The notes under the pieces: model-generated
Databases searched by the model: none
What the model was told of the DNA's origin: nothing
The model's input: only the letters and a program-made list of their open reading frames with translations
Position numbers and translations under genes: made by a program
Origin: Flavobacterium sp. Root901
GTDB taxonomy: Bacteria; Bacteroidota; Bacteroidia; Flavobacteriales; Flavobacteriaceae
Assembly (NCBI RefSeq): GCF_001429765.1
Contig: NZ_LMJB01000010.1
Location: 63,290-127,289 of the forward strand
Direction of reading: 5' to 3'
Length of the DNA stretch: 64,000 bases
Shown: in pieces, positions 51,301 through 59,611 of the stretch
How the letters are laid out: each line of letters begins with the position of its first letter
Numbering within the stretch: position 1 is the stretch's first letter

Positions 51301-52878
51301 CAAAGGCGGATTAGTAACCTGAGCAAATAATTGTTTGAAATAGTTGTATAATAACTGAGGCTGATCTGATAATACTGCCAAAGGTGTATCGTTACCCATA
51401 GAACTGATTGCTTCAGCTCCCTGACCACCCATTGGGTTAATGATCGTTTTTAAATCTTCAATAGTATAACCAAACAAACGCTGTCTTGTTAAGAAATCTA
51501 ATTTTTCAACAGGAGTAGGGTTGTTAGTATAAGGAACTTTAGATAAAGGCAATAAGTTTTCATCTAACCATTCCTGATAAGGACGTTTTGTAACTATCGC
51601 TTTTTTAACTTCTTCATCTTCTATAATTCTTCCTTCGTTCATGTCAACCAGGAACATTTTTCCAGGCTCTAAACGTCCGTGCTGAATTACATCTTCCGGA
51701 TCGATGTCAAGAACACCAATTTCAGATGACATAATTACGAAACCGCTATGCGTTAAAGTATAACGGGAAGGACGAAGTCCGTTTCTGTCCAGTAAAGCTC
51801 CAATCACATTTCCATCAGTAAACGGAATAGAAGCAGGACCATCCCAAGGTTCCATAATACAAGCATTAAACTCGTAGAAAGCTCTTTTCTCCGGAGACAT
51901 TGTCTGGTGTTTTTCCCAGGCTTCAGGAACAACCATCATCATCGCTTCTGGCAATGAACGACCTGTCATTAATAAAAGCTCCACCACCATATCCATAGAA
52001 GCAGAATCAGATTTTCCTTCTAAGATAATAGGGAATAATTTTTTGATATCATCACCAAAAACTTTGCTTTGCATCAGCTCTTCACGAGCACGCATACGGC
52101 TTACGTTTCCACGAAGTGTATTGATCTCACCATTATGACACATATATCTAAATGGCTGTGCAAGATCCCAAGACGGGAATGTATTAGTAGAGAAACGCTG
52201 GTGTACAAGTGCAAGACGAGTTACCAGGTCCGGATCTTTTAAATCTATATAATAACGGCTGATGTCTTCCGGCATCAATAGACCTTTATATATTATAGTA
52301 GTGGTCGATAAACTAGAAAAATAAAACATGTGGCTTTCAGAAGTTTTGGATCCTCTTACGGCATGTTCGGCAATTTTTCTGGCTGCAAAAAGTTTTGCAT
52401 TAAATTCTTGTTCAGTTAAATCCTGTCCATTTTTAGAAACGAAAACTTGTTTAACTGTCGGTTCTTTTTCTGCGGCGATCTGCCCTAAATTTTCAACGTC
52501 AACAGGTACATCTCTCCAGCCTAAGATCTTTAAGTTCTGATCTTTAACGGTTGCTTCAAATGCATTGATACAAAAAGAAACCTGGTTTTTGCTTTTTGGT
52601 AAAAAAACCATTCCTACTGCATACTCACGAGTTTCAGGGATTTCAAAGTCACATACCTTCTTAAAAAAATCATGTGGGATGTCGAATAAAATTCCGGCCC
52701 CGTCACCAGTTCTTCCATCAGAACTAACGGCACCACGATGTTCCAATTTAATTAAGATGTCTAATGCTTTGTGAATAATATCATTTGATTTAATACCATT
52801 CAAATTACAAATAAATCCTGCACCACAATTGTCGTGTTCAAATTCAGGCAGATAAAGCCCTTGTTCTTTAACTTTCAT
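48361..52878 (-). CDS. gltB: Glutamate synthase large subunit
   Basis: The frame is open to 52920, but the ATG at 52878 gives the expected leader [22 protein letters not shown] (first 15 residues, then the Cys), in which cleavage before Cys exposes the glutamine amidotransferase nucleophile. From there the protein has 1,505 residues, standard length. Domain order is the N-terminal amidotransferase ([16 protein letters not shown]), the central domain, the FMN-binding synthase domain ([25 protein letters not shown]), the 3Fe-4S Cys cluster ([16 protein letters not shown]), and the C-terminal GXGXG beta-helix ([21 protein letters not shown]). It makes two glutamates from glutamine and 2-oxoglutarate. 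Confidence 0.96.
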   Translation of the reverse strand: [1505 protein letters not shown]

Positions 52879-53293
52879 TCTTGATATTTTTTCTACAAAA
52901 ATAAAGATTTCGTTAAACATAATGTATTGAAATTATACTTTCGCTTACATTTTTGTTGTAATATTAGAAAAAGGCTTCTTAATTGATAATAATATTATAT
53001 TAACCATTGCGAAATGATAAAATGATAATCTCAATTAAAATATATTAAGAAAAATCGTCGTAAGGCTAATAAAATCAATGATTTTTTTGTTAAATATCAA
53101 ACGTTTTAGTGGATTCCAGTTAACTTTAACAAATCATTACGTTAACTATTTCTTTGCGTTGAAAAAGAATAAACGTTTAATACCTATATGCGTCATTTTT
53201 TAATAGAAAAAGATTTTACTATTAAGTTGTATTTTGTTACTTTTGTCGCACTTTTATTCTGAAATAAATTCAGAACCAGACAAATTCAATATT
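52879..53293. other. Divergent promoter region between gltB and sucC
   Basis: The 415-base AT-rich gap carries no ORF and none of the repeats A-J. It holds the sucC promoter (53238-53245) near its right end. The gltB promoter could not be placed with confidence. Confidence 0.6.
53238..53245 (+). promoter_or_regulatory. -7 box of sucC
   Basis: TACTTTTG matches TAnnTTTG. Transcription would begin near 53252, about 40 nt before the ATG at 53294, so an upstream in-frame start at 53234 lies outside the transcript and can be rejected. Confidence 0.55.
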
Positions 53294-54487
53294 ATGAACA
53301 TACACGAATATCAAGGAAAAGAAATTTTAGCGAGTTACGGAGTACGCGTACAACGCGGAATTGTGGCTAACAATGCGGTTGAAGCTGTAGCTGCTGCAAA
53401 ACAATTAACTGCCGAAACTGGTACAGGATGGCACGTAATAAAAGCACAAATTCACGCAGGTGGTCGTGGAAAAGGCGGTGGAGTTAAGCTGGCAAAAAAC
53501 TTACAACAAGTTGAAGAGTTAGCGCAGCAAATCATCGGAATGCAGTTAATTACACCTCAGACTCCGCCTGAAGGTAAAAAAGTAAATAAGGTATTAGTTG
53601 CAGAAGATGTTTACTATCCGGGTGAAAGTGAAACTTCTGAATTTTATGTTTCTGTTTTATTGAATAGAGGTACAGGACGCAACATGATCATGTATTCTAC
53701 TGAAGGTGGAATGGATATCGAAGAAGTTGCTGAACATACTCCACACTTAATCTTTACAGAAGAAATTGATCCTTCTGTTGGATTACAAGGTTTCCAGGCC
53801 AGAAGAATTGCTTTCAATTTAGGTCTTTCAGGAAATGCTTTTAAAGAAATGGTGAAATTCATTGATGCATTATACAATGCTTACATTGGTTCTGATGCTT
53901 CTATGTTTGAAATCAATCCGGTTCTTAAAACTTCTGATAACAAAATCTTAGCTGTTGATGCTAAAGTAAATATTGACGATAACGCTTTATACAGACAACC
54001 AAAATATGCTGAAATGAGAGATATCCGTGAGGAGAATCCAATTGAAGTTGAAGCTAAAGAAGTTGGTCTAAACTATGTTGACCTTGATGGTACTGTAGGA
54101 TGTATGGTAAACGGAGCTGGTCTTGCTATGGCAACAATGGACTTAATTAAATATGCTGGTTTTGAGCCTGCTAACTTCCTTGACGTTGGTGGAACTGCAG
54201 ATGCTAAGCGTGTTGAAACAGCTTTCCGTATTATCTTAAAAGATCCAAACGTAAAAGCTATCTTAATTAACATCTTCGGAGGAATCGTTCGTTGTGACCG
54301 TGTTGCTCAGGGTGTAGTTGATGCTTACAAAAACATGGGTGACGCTATTAAAGTGCCAATCATTGTACGTTTACAAGGAACAAACGCTGAAATTGCAAAA
54401 GAATTAATTGATAATTCTGGTATGCCAATTTTATCAGCTGTTCAGTTCCAGGAAGCTGCTGACCAGGTTAAAGCTGCTCTTTCTTAA
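53294..54487 (+). CDS. sucC: Succinate-CoA ligase (ADP-forming) beta subunit
   Basis: The reading frame extends upstream to 53234, but MNIHEYQGKEILASYG at 53294 is the conserved N-terminus, giving 397 residues, the usual length. ATP-grasp motifs are HVIKAQIHAGGRGKGGGVKLAKN (about 44-66) and EINPVLKTSDNKILAVDAKVNID (about 204-226). The CoA-ligase domain has VNGAGLAMATMD (about 266-277), FLDVGGTADAKRVE and NIFGGIVRCDRVA (about 324-336). It catalyses substrate-level phosphorylation in the TCA cycle. The alpha subunit gene sucD does not follow, so it must be elsewhere. Confidence 0.97.
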   Translation: MNIHEYQGKEILASYGVRVQRGIVANNAVEAVAAAKQLTAETGTGWHVIKAQIHAGGRGKGGGVKLAKNLQQVEELAQQIIGMQLITPQTPPEGKKVNKVLVAEDVYYPGESETSEFYVSVLLNRGTGRNMIMYSTEGGMDIEEVAEHTPHLIFTEEIDPSVGLQGFQARRIAFNLGLSGNAFKEMVKFIDALYNAYIGSDASMFEINPVLKTSDNKILAVDAKVNIDDNALYRQPKYAEMRDIREENPIEVEAKEVGLNYVDLDGTVGCMVNGAGLAMATMDLIKYAGFEPANFLDVGGTADAKRVETAFRIILKDPNVKAILINIFGGIVRCDRVAQGVVDAYKNMGDAIKVPIIVRLQGTNAEIAKELIDNSGMPILSAVQFQEAADQVKAALS

Positions 54488-54513
54488 TTAAAATAAGAAA
54501 TTCAATTATAAAA

Positions 54514-54543
54514 AAAACCATTCCCAAAAGGAATGGTTTTTTT
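54514..54543 (+). terminator. Terminator of sucC
   Basis: The stem aaaccattcc (54515-54524) pairs with ggaatggttt (54530-54539) around a 5-nt loop, followed by a T run. It lies 27 nt after the stop codon. Confidence 0.9.
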
Positions 54544-54559
54544 ATGTTCAAAGCATATC

Positions 54560-54586
54560 GTAGAGACGCACTGCAGTGCGTCTACG
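54560..54586. repeat. Palindrome, family I
   Basis: gtagagacgcactgcagtgc and the following gtctac form a nearly perfect palindrome centred on ctgcag. Similar gacgcactgcagtgcgtc palindromes recur in many bacterial genomes as far as I recall. It lies directly behind the sucC terminator. Confidence 0.75.
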
Positions 54587-54650
54587 CAAAGTTTAGCAAT
54601 GTGGTTACAAAACGTGAGATTCGTAAAAAAATGATTTTCATTAAAAAATA

Positions 54651-54713
54651 TAGCCACAGATTTTACAGATTAAAAGGATTTAAAATCAATATAATCTGTG
54701 AAATCTGTGGCTA
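54651..54713. repeat. Palindromic repeat, family A
   Basis: Arms tagccacagatttta (54651-54665) and aaatctgtggcta (54701-54713) enclose internal cacagatt-like subunits. Other copies are at 14050-14103 and 26306-26365. Confidence 0.85.
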
Positions 54714-54741
54714 AAAAATCTCTGCGTACTTTGCGGTTAAT

Positions 54742-55203
54742 TTACTTCTTATTTTTCCCGTTTTTGTAAACCACTTTTTCTACCACTTGTACTTTTCCAT
54801 TTCCTTTTGGGAATTCCTTCTTCTTGGGTCTTTTTGCAGCTCCTGTATTTGAAGGTTTTTGATCACCTCTTCCTTTTTCGCTGTCTTTTGGCGCAGCTTT
54901 AAATTCAGGTCTCTCTTTAGATGTTTCTTTCTTCGGAATTTCAGCTTTGTGTTTTGCTAAAACATCATTTGGGTTTTTCGGATTTTCTTTTGTTCCTCTT
55001 AAATGAATTACTAATCCGTTTAAGAAGTTTCTCAAAACCTGATCGCCGCATTCCATATAATTTGGATGATCTTCGGCCCTGAAAAAAGCGCCCAATTCAG
55101 ATTTGGAAATTCTAAAATCTACTAATTCTAAAATCTCTACTATTTGATCGTCACGGAGCATTAAAGCCACGCGTAGTTTTTTAAGTATATCGTTGTTTGT
55201 CAT
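54742..55203 (-). CDS. DUF1456 (YehS-like) protein
   Basis: The open frame runs to a TTG at 55221, but the ATG at 55203 gives the family N-terminus MTNNDILKKLRVAL, so I use it (153 residues). The DUF1456 unit is present twice: NDILKKLRVALMLRDDQIVEIL and SELGAFFRAEDHPNYMECGDQVLRNFLNGL (about 31-71). The last ~60 residues are a Lys/Pro-rich unstructured tail with repeated KK and EKGR motifs. The family is widespread in proteobacteria and Bacteroidota; no function is established. The basic tail could bind nucleic acid. Confidence 0.88.
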   Translation of the reverse strand: MTNNDILKKLRVALMLRDDQIVEILELVDFRISKSELGAFFRAEDHPNYMECGDQVLRNFLNGLVIHLRGTKENPKNPNDVLAKHKAEIPKKETSKERPEFKAAPKDSEKGRGDQKPSNTGAAKRPKKKEFPKGNGKVQVVEKVVYKNGKNKK

Positions 55204-55300
55204 TTTTCTTTTTTGTTTCAAGTGTAAGATTTCAGGTTTCAGGTTTTAAATCTTATTTCTGAAATATTTCTACAAAGGTACATTATTTTAAAAGGAAATG

Positions 55301-56311
55301 TTAGAATAATGTTACGCCAATTCCTGTCTTCTCAGGATAAATGGTTTTTCCATATTTAATTGAAACTCCGCTTGCAATATCTTCTGCCAAAAGAAGCGCG
55401 CCATCCATATCGACATAATCGAGTTCCGGTAATAAATGGGCAATTGCAGAAATTCCAACAGACGATTCTGTCATACATCCCACCATTGTTTTTAAACCAA
55501 GTTTTTTCGCTTCGGCAATCATTCTTCTTCCCGGAGTTATGCCGCCGCATTTCATCAATTTAATATTTACGCCATGAAAATGATTATAACACTTTGCGAC
55601 ATCTTCTTCTTTTATACAGCTTTCATCGGCTATTATTGGTAAAACCGATTTTGTAAAAACCTCTCGCTGACCATCCCAGTCATCTGCATTTAAAGGCTGT
55701 TCAATAAATTCAATATTTAAATTTTTAAAAGCCTTTGCATTGTTTAAAGTTTCCCCGACTGTCCAGGCGCAATTGGCATCGACCCTGAAAATAGCATCGC
55801 TGTGTTTTCGCAATTCGGTTACAATGGTAATATCATCGGGAGTTCCGAGTTTAATTTTATAAATAGGCCAGGGAAGTTCTTCCATTTTTTTGACCATATT
55901 TTCGACGGTATCAATTCCAATCGTATAATTCGTCAACGGATTATGACCAATATCGTAATTCCACAATTCGTATAGTTTTTTACCTTTTTTACGGGCATAT
56001 AAGTCATTATAGGCATTGTCCAGCGCACATAACGCAAACGGATTATTTTTTAAAAACGGAGCAATTTTTGTCCAGAATTCTTCAGGGGTTTCAGTTGAAG
56101 TTTCTTCAATCAGCGTACGAATCTGTTCGATATCATTTTGCAGAATTTCGATTGTAATATTATAATACGGATTTGAAGTTGCTTCTCCATACCCAAAAAA
56201 TCCGTCTTGTTCTAATATTACAATTAGCGAAGGCTGAAAATCAATTGTTTTTCTCGAAATTCGAAAAGTATGTTTTAATTTTAAATCGTAAGCTTTTAAG
56301 GTAAGTTTCAT
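55301..56311 (-). CDS. Dipeptide epimerase (enolase superfamily, L-Ala-D/L-Glu epimerase type)
   Basis: A 336-residue enolase-superfamily enzyme. The Lys acid/base is in WPIYKIKLGTPDD (about 148-160), metal ligands are in RVDANCAWT (Asp about 176), EFIEQPL and ADESCIKEEDVA (about 220-231), and the second Lys is in VNIKLMKCGGI (about 245-255). The C-terminal DMDGALLLAED is typical of the AE epimerase group. This group epimerises L-Ala-D-Glu or related dipeptides released from peptidoglycan, and so fits with the recycling genes at 1-6780. The substrate is inferred from motif only. Its start follows 15 nt after the esterase gene stop. Confidence 0.88.
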   Translation of the reverse strand: MKLTLKAYDLKLKHTFRISRKTIDFQPSLIVILEQDGFFGYGEATSNPYYNITIEILQNDIEQIRTLIEETSTETPEEFWTKIAPFLKNNPFALCALDNAYNDLYARKKGKKLYELWNYDIGHNPLTNYTIGIDTVENMVKKMEELPWPIYKIKLGTPDDITIVTELRKHSDAIFRVDANCAWTVGETLNNAKAFKNLNIEFIEQPLNADDWDGQREVFTKSVLPIIADESCIKEEDVAKCYNHFHGVNIKLMKCGGITPGRRMIAEAKKLGLKTMVGCMTESSVGISAIAHLLPELDYVDMDGALLLAEDIASGVSIKYGKTIYPEKTGIGVTLF

Positions 56312-56326
56312 AAATTAAAAATAGAA

Positions 56327-57121
56327 TTAATAGCCTAACCACAAAATTGCCTCTGCAAAATTGTCTCTCCATAATTTTTCATTATGTTCGCCGCCTTTTA
56401 CAACTTTCGATTTAGTGAGATGAAGACAATAGCAGCGTTTTGTATCCAATAACTTTTCCATTTTTGTCATGTCTTTTACCATATTTTCGTCTTCCTTATC
56501 ACCGCATAAAAAATAAAATTTCGTTTTAACTTTTGGTGTGTTTTCGGTAAAGGTGTAAATGTCATTTGTATACCAAAAGGAAGGAGAAAAAATGCCGGCT
56601 TTTCCAAAAACGTCAGGATATTTAAGGGCTGCATAATACGAAACCAAACCGCCAAGTGAACTTCCAAAAATGATCGTATTTTTCTTTTTTGGTTTGGTTC
56701 TGTAGTTTTTATCGATGTAAGGTTTTAATGTTTTTACGATAAATTCCAAATAATTATCTGCATTTCCGCCACCGTATTTTTCATTTTTAAAAGGCGTTAA
56801 TTCGTCTATGCGTTTCTCATTTCCGTGTTCAATTCCAACTACGATGACCTGCGCTTTTAAGCTGTCTAATTTTTCGTCGACATTCCATTCTCCTACAAAA
56901 GAAGTTTTGGCATCAAACAGATTTTGGGCATCGTGCATATAAATCACGCTGTATTTTTTGGCTGAAGCCGAATAATTTTCAGGAAGATAAATCCAGATTT
57001 TCTTTTTTGTATTTAATTGAAGAGCTTCAATTGTAAAGCTTGAAACGTTTTTTGATGCAGTACTTTGTGCATTTCCGGAAATCATCCAAAGAAATATAAA
57101 TATGAAAAATCCCCGAATCAT
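56327..57121 (-). CDS. Secreted alpha/beta hydrolase, esterase family (Fes/EsD-like)
   Basis: A 264-residue protein. A signal peptide (about 1-18, FIFIFLWMISGNAQ) precedes the esterase fold with KKIWIYLPENY, KYSVIYMHDAQNLFDAKTSF (about 57-76), the nucleophile elbow FGSSLGGLVSYYAAL (about 151-165) and the catalytic His in GGEHNEKLWRDNF. Related to the 37302-38171 protein, of the same family but only distantly similar. It precedes the dipeptide epimerase gene by 15 nt on the same strand, so it may be co-transcribed with it; a link to peptidoglycan or oligopeptide salvage is speculative. Confidence 0.86.
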   Translation of the reverse strand: MIRGFFIFIFLWMISGNAQSTASKNVSSFTIEALQLNTKKKIWIYLPENYSASAKKYSVIYMHDAQNLFDAKTSFVGEWNVDEKLDSLKAQVIVVGIEHGNEKRIDELTPFKNEKYGGGNADNYLEFIVKTLKPYIDKNYRTKPKKKNTIIFGSSLGGLVSYYAALKYPDVFGKAGIFSPSFWYTNDIYTFTENTPKVKTKFYFLCGDKEDENMVKDMTKMEKLLDTKRCYCLHLTKSKVVKGGEHNEKLWRDNFAEAILWLGY

Positions 57122-57174
57122 AAGATTTTGTGTTTTAAAATTAAAAGAATATTTTAGCTAAAAATAACAAATTG

Positions 57175-57576
57175 ATGAATACCGAGGCACAAAAGAAAAG
57201 TTTACTTTTAGAATTGATTACATTTTCGACTGTCGATGGGCAATTGCATAAAAGAGAGTATGATTTTTTGTGGAAAGTTGCTCAGGAATTGCATGTTGAT
57301 CCGGAGGTTTTTCGTGATTTATTTCATCAGGAAACAAAGCCGGTGATAGTAAAATCTGAATTTCAGCGTATTCAGCAGTTTTACAGATTAGCTTTAATTA
57401 TGCATTGCGATGGAATTTTACACGAAAAGGAAGCAAAAGCCATCCGACAGATTGCAATCGAAATGGGATTAAATCCAAGTGCGGTAAAACGAATTTTAGA
57501 TTTGATGAAAAAGGCTCCAAACGCTATGATTGAGCCTAAAGTTTTATTAAGAGTGTTTCAGGAACAACACAATTAA
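57175..57576 (+). CDS. TerB-like protein
   Basis: The ATG at 57175 is preferred over the TTG one codon earlier, giving 133 residues. All-helical protein with the TerB pattern: LLLELITFSTVDGQLHKREYDFL (about 9-31), then ALIMHCDGILHEKEAKAIRQIAIEMGL (about 76-102), in which two acidic EF-like loops (DGQLHKRE, DGILHEKE) provide metal ligands. TerB-like proteins accompany tellurite-resistance and phage-defence systems, but single copies such as this are common in core genomes. Its stop overlaps the uvrB stop by 4 nt in the convergent direction. Confidence 0.85.
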   Translation: MNTEAQKKSLLLELITFSTVDGQLHKREYDFLWKVAQELHVDPEVFRDLFHQETKPVIVKSEFQRIQQFYRLALIMHCDGILHEKEAKAIRQIAIEMGLNPSAVKRILDLMKKAPNAMIEPKVLLRVFQEQHN

Positions 57577-59564
57577 GATAATTGTTCCTGTAATTTTTTA
57601 ATATCGTCACGCAGTTTTGCGGCCTGCATAAAATCCAGGTCTTTTGCTGCTTTTTCCATCGATTTTCGTTTTTCACGAATCATTTTTTCCAGCTCAGCTT
57701 TTGACATATAGGCTGTTTCCGGTTCTGCAGCAGCCGGTAAAGTATGTCCTAATTCGTATTCTACTAAAGGATTTTTTGTAAACGCGCTTTCGATTTTTTT
57801 ATTTAATGCCTGAGGCGTAATGTTATTTTCAACATTAAAATTAATCTGTTTTGTTCTTCTGTAATTGGTTTCGTCAATTGTTCGCTGCATACTCGCCGTA
57901 ATTTTATCAGCATACAAAATGGCTTTACCATTTAAGTTCCTTGCGGCACGCCCAATGGTTTGAGTTAAAGAACGATGATTTCTTAAAAAACCTTCTTTAT
58001 CTGCATCTAAAATGGCTACAAGTGAAACTTCAGGTAAATCTAAACCTTCACGAAGTAAGTTTACACCAATTAAAACATCAAATATACCTTTTCGTAAATC
58101 CTGCATAATTTCGATACGTTCCAATGTATCAACTTCAGAATGTATATAACGACAGCGGATGCTGACTTTAGTCAAATATTTGGCTAATTCTTCGGCCATT
58201 CTTTTTGTCAGAGTTGTAACCAAAACCCTTTCGTCTAATTCGCAGCGAACCTGAATTTCTTCAATTAAATCATCAATTTGATTTAAACTTGGGCGAACTT
58301 CAATAACAGGATCTAATAATCCCGTTGGACGGATGATCTGCTCGACATAAATACCATCAGATTTTTGCAATTCATAATCAGCAGGAGTTGCCGATACGTA
58401 AATTACCTGATTTTGTAAGGCTTCGAATTCTTCAAATTTTAAAGGCCGGTTGTCCATAGCGGCAGGTAAACGAAAACCATATTCGACTAGATTTTCTTTA
58501 CGGCTCCTGTCGCCTCCATACATGGCATGAACCTGCGAAACGGTTACGTGGCTTTCATCAACAACCATTAAATAATCACTTGGAAAATAATCCAGTAAAC
58601 AGAAAGGTCTTGTTCCGGCTTGTCTTCCGTCAAGATATCTTGAATAATTTTCAATTCCGGAGCAGTAACCTAATTCCCGAATCATTTCAAGGTCGAAATT
58701 AGTTCTTTCTTCCAGACGTTTAGCTTCTAAATGTTTGCCAATTTCTTTAAAATAGTCTACTTGTTTTACCAAATCCTGCTGAATTTCCCAAATAGCACCT
58801 TGTAAAACTTCCGGAGAAGTCACAAACATATTGGCCGGGTAAATTGTCAGTCTTTTAAATTTTTGAATAACCTGAGAAGTCTTGGCATCAAAAGATTCTA
58901 TTTCTTCAATTTCATCTCCAAAAAAGTGTATTCTGTAAGCATCGTCGGCATAACTTGGGTAAACTTCAACAGTATCCCCTTTAATCCTGAAAGTTCCAGG
59001 ATTAAAATCAGCTTCAGTTCTGGCATATAAACTTTGCACAAGACTATGAAGCAGTTTTGTTCTCGAAATAACCTGATCTCGGGTTATTTCAATTACGTTC
59101 TTTTTAAATTCAACTGGATTTCCAATACCGTAAAGACAAGACACGGAGGCCACTACCAAAACATCTCGTCGTCCTGAAAGGAGTGATGAAGTAGTGCTTA
59201 AACGCATTTTTTCAAGTTCTTCATTGATAGATAAATCTTTTTCAATAAAAACTCCGGTTACGGGCATAAAAGCTTCAGGCTGATAATAGTCGTAGTAAGA
59301 AACGAAATATTCAACCGCATTATTCGGAAAAAACTGTTTGAATTCAGAATACAGCTGCGCCGCCAAAGTTTTGTTATGTGCCAAAACCAAAGTAGGACGC
59401 TGAACTTCCTGAATAACATTTGCAACAGTAAATGTTTTACCAGATCCTGTAACTCCTAATAAAGTTTGATATTTTTCTCCGTCGATTACACCTTGTGCCA
59501 ATTTTTGAATCGCTTGGGGCTGATCTCCTTTTGGACTATATTCTGAAGCTACTTGGAAATTCAT
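57573..59564 (-). CDS. uvrB: Excinuclease ABC subunit B
   Basis: A 663-residue DNA repair helicase. Walker A is GVTGSGKTFT (about 38-47), the beta-hairpin that locks damaged DNA is in YFVSYYDYYQPEAFMP (about 91-106), the DEAD-like box is MVVDESHVT, helicase motif V/VI is LREGLDLPEVSLVAILDADKEGF and QTIGRAARN, and the C-terminal UVR domain (EKAAKDLDFMQAAKLRDDIKKL) binds UvrC. Length and order are standard. It is the damage-verification subunit of nucleotide excision repair. It is not linked to uvrA or uvrC here. Confidence 0.98.
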   Translation of the reverse strand: MNFQVASEYSPKGDQPQAIQKLAQGVIDGEKYQTLLGVTGSGKTFTVANVIQEVQRPTLVLAHNKTLAAQLYSEFKQFFPNNAVEYFVSYYDYYQPEAFMPVTGVFIEKDLSINEELEKMRLSTTSSLLSGRRDVLVVASVSCLYGIGNPVEFKKNVIEITRDQVISRTKLLHSLVQSLYARTEADFNPGTFRIKGDTVEVYPSYADDAYRIHFFGDEIEEIESFDAKTSQVIQKFKRLTIYPANMFVTSPEVLQGAIWEIQQDLVKQVDYFKEIGKHLEAKRLEERTNFDLEMIRELGYCSGIENYSRYLDGRQAGTRPFCLLDYFPSDYLMVVDESHVTVSQVHAMYGGDRSRKENLVEYGFRLPAAMDNRPLKFEEFEALQNQVIYVSATPADYELQKSDGIYVEQIIRPTGLLDPVIEVRPSLNQIDDLIEEIQVRCELDERVLVTTLTKRMAEELAKYLTKVSIRCRYIHSEVDTLERIEIMQDLRKGIFDVLIGVNLLREGLDLPEVSLVAILDADKEGFLRNHRSLTQTIGRAARNLNGKAILYADKITASMQRTIDETNYRRTKQINFNVENNITPQALNKKIESAFTKNPLVEYELGHTLPAAAEPETAYMSKAELEKMIREKRKSMEKAAKDLDFMQAAKLRDDIKKLQEQLS

Positions 59565-59611
59565 TTGGTACTGATGAAAAATTAGTTTTGTAAAGATACA
59601 AAGTTTAAAAG

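Noticed and set aside
48361..52920. GltB start at 52920
   Set aside because: The 14 extra residues are not conserved in type; the start at 52878 puts the catalytic Cys in the usual position after a short propeptide.
53234..54487. SucC start at 53234
   Set aside because: It precedes the predicted transcription start and extends the conserved N-terminus MNIHEYQGK by 20 unrelated residues.
57175..57576. TerB-like gene as part of a Ter phage-defence or tellurite island
   Set aside because: No terC, terD or other ter genes adjoin it; its neighbours are uvrB and an esterase.
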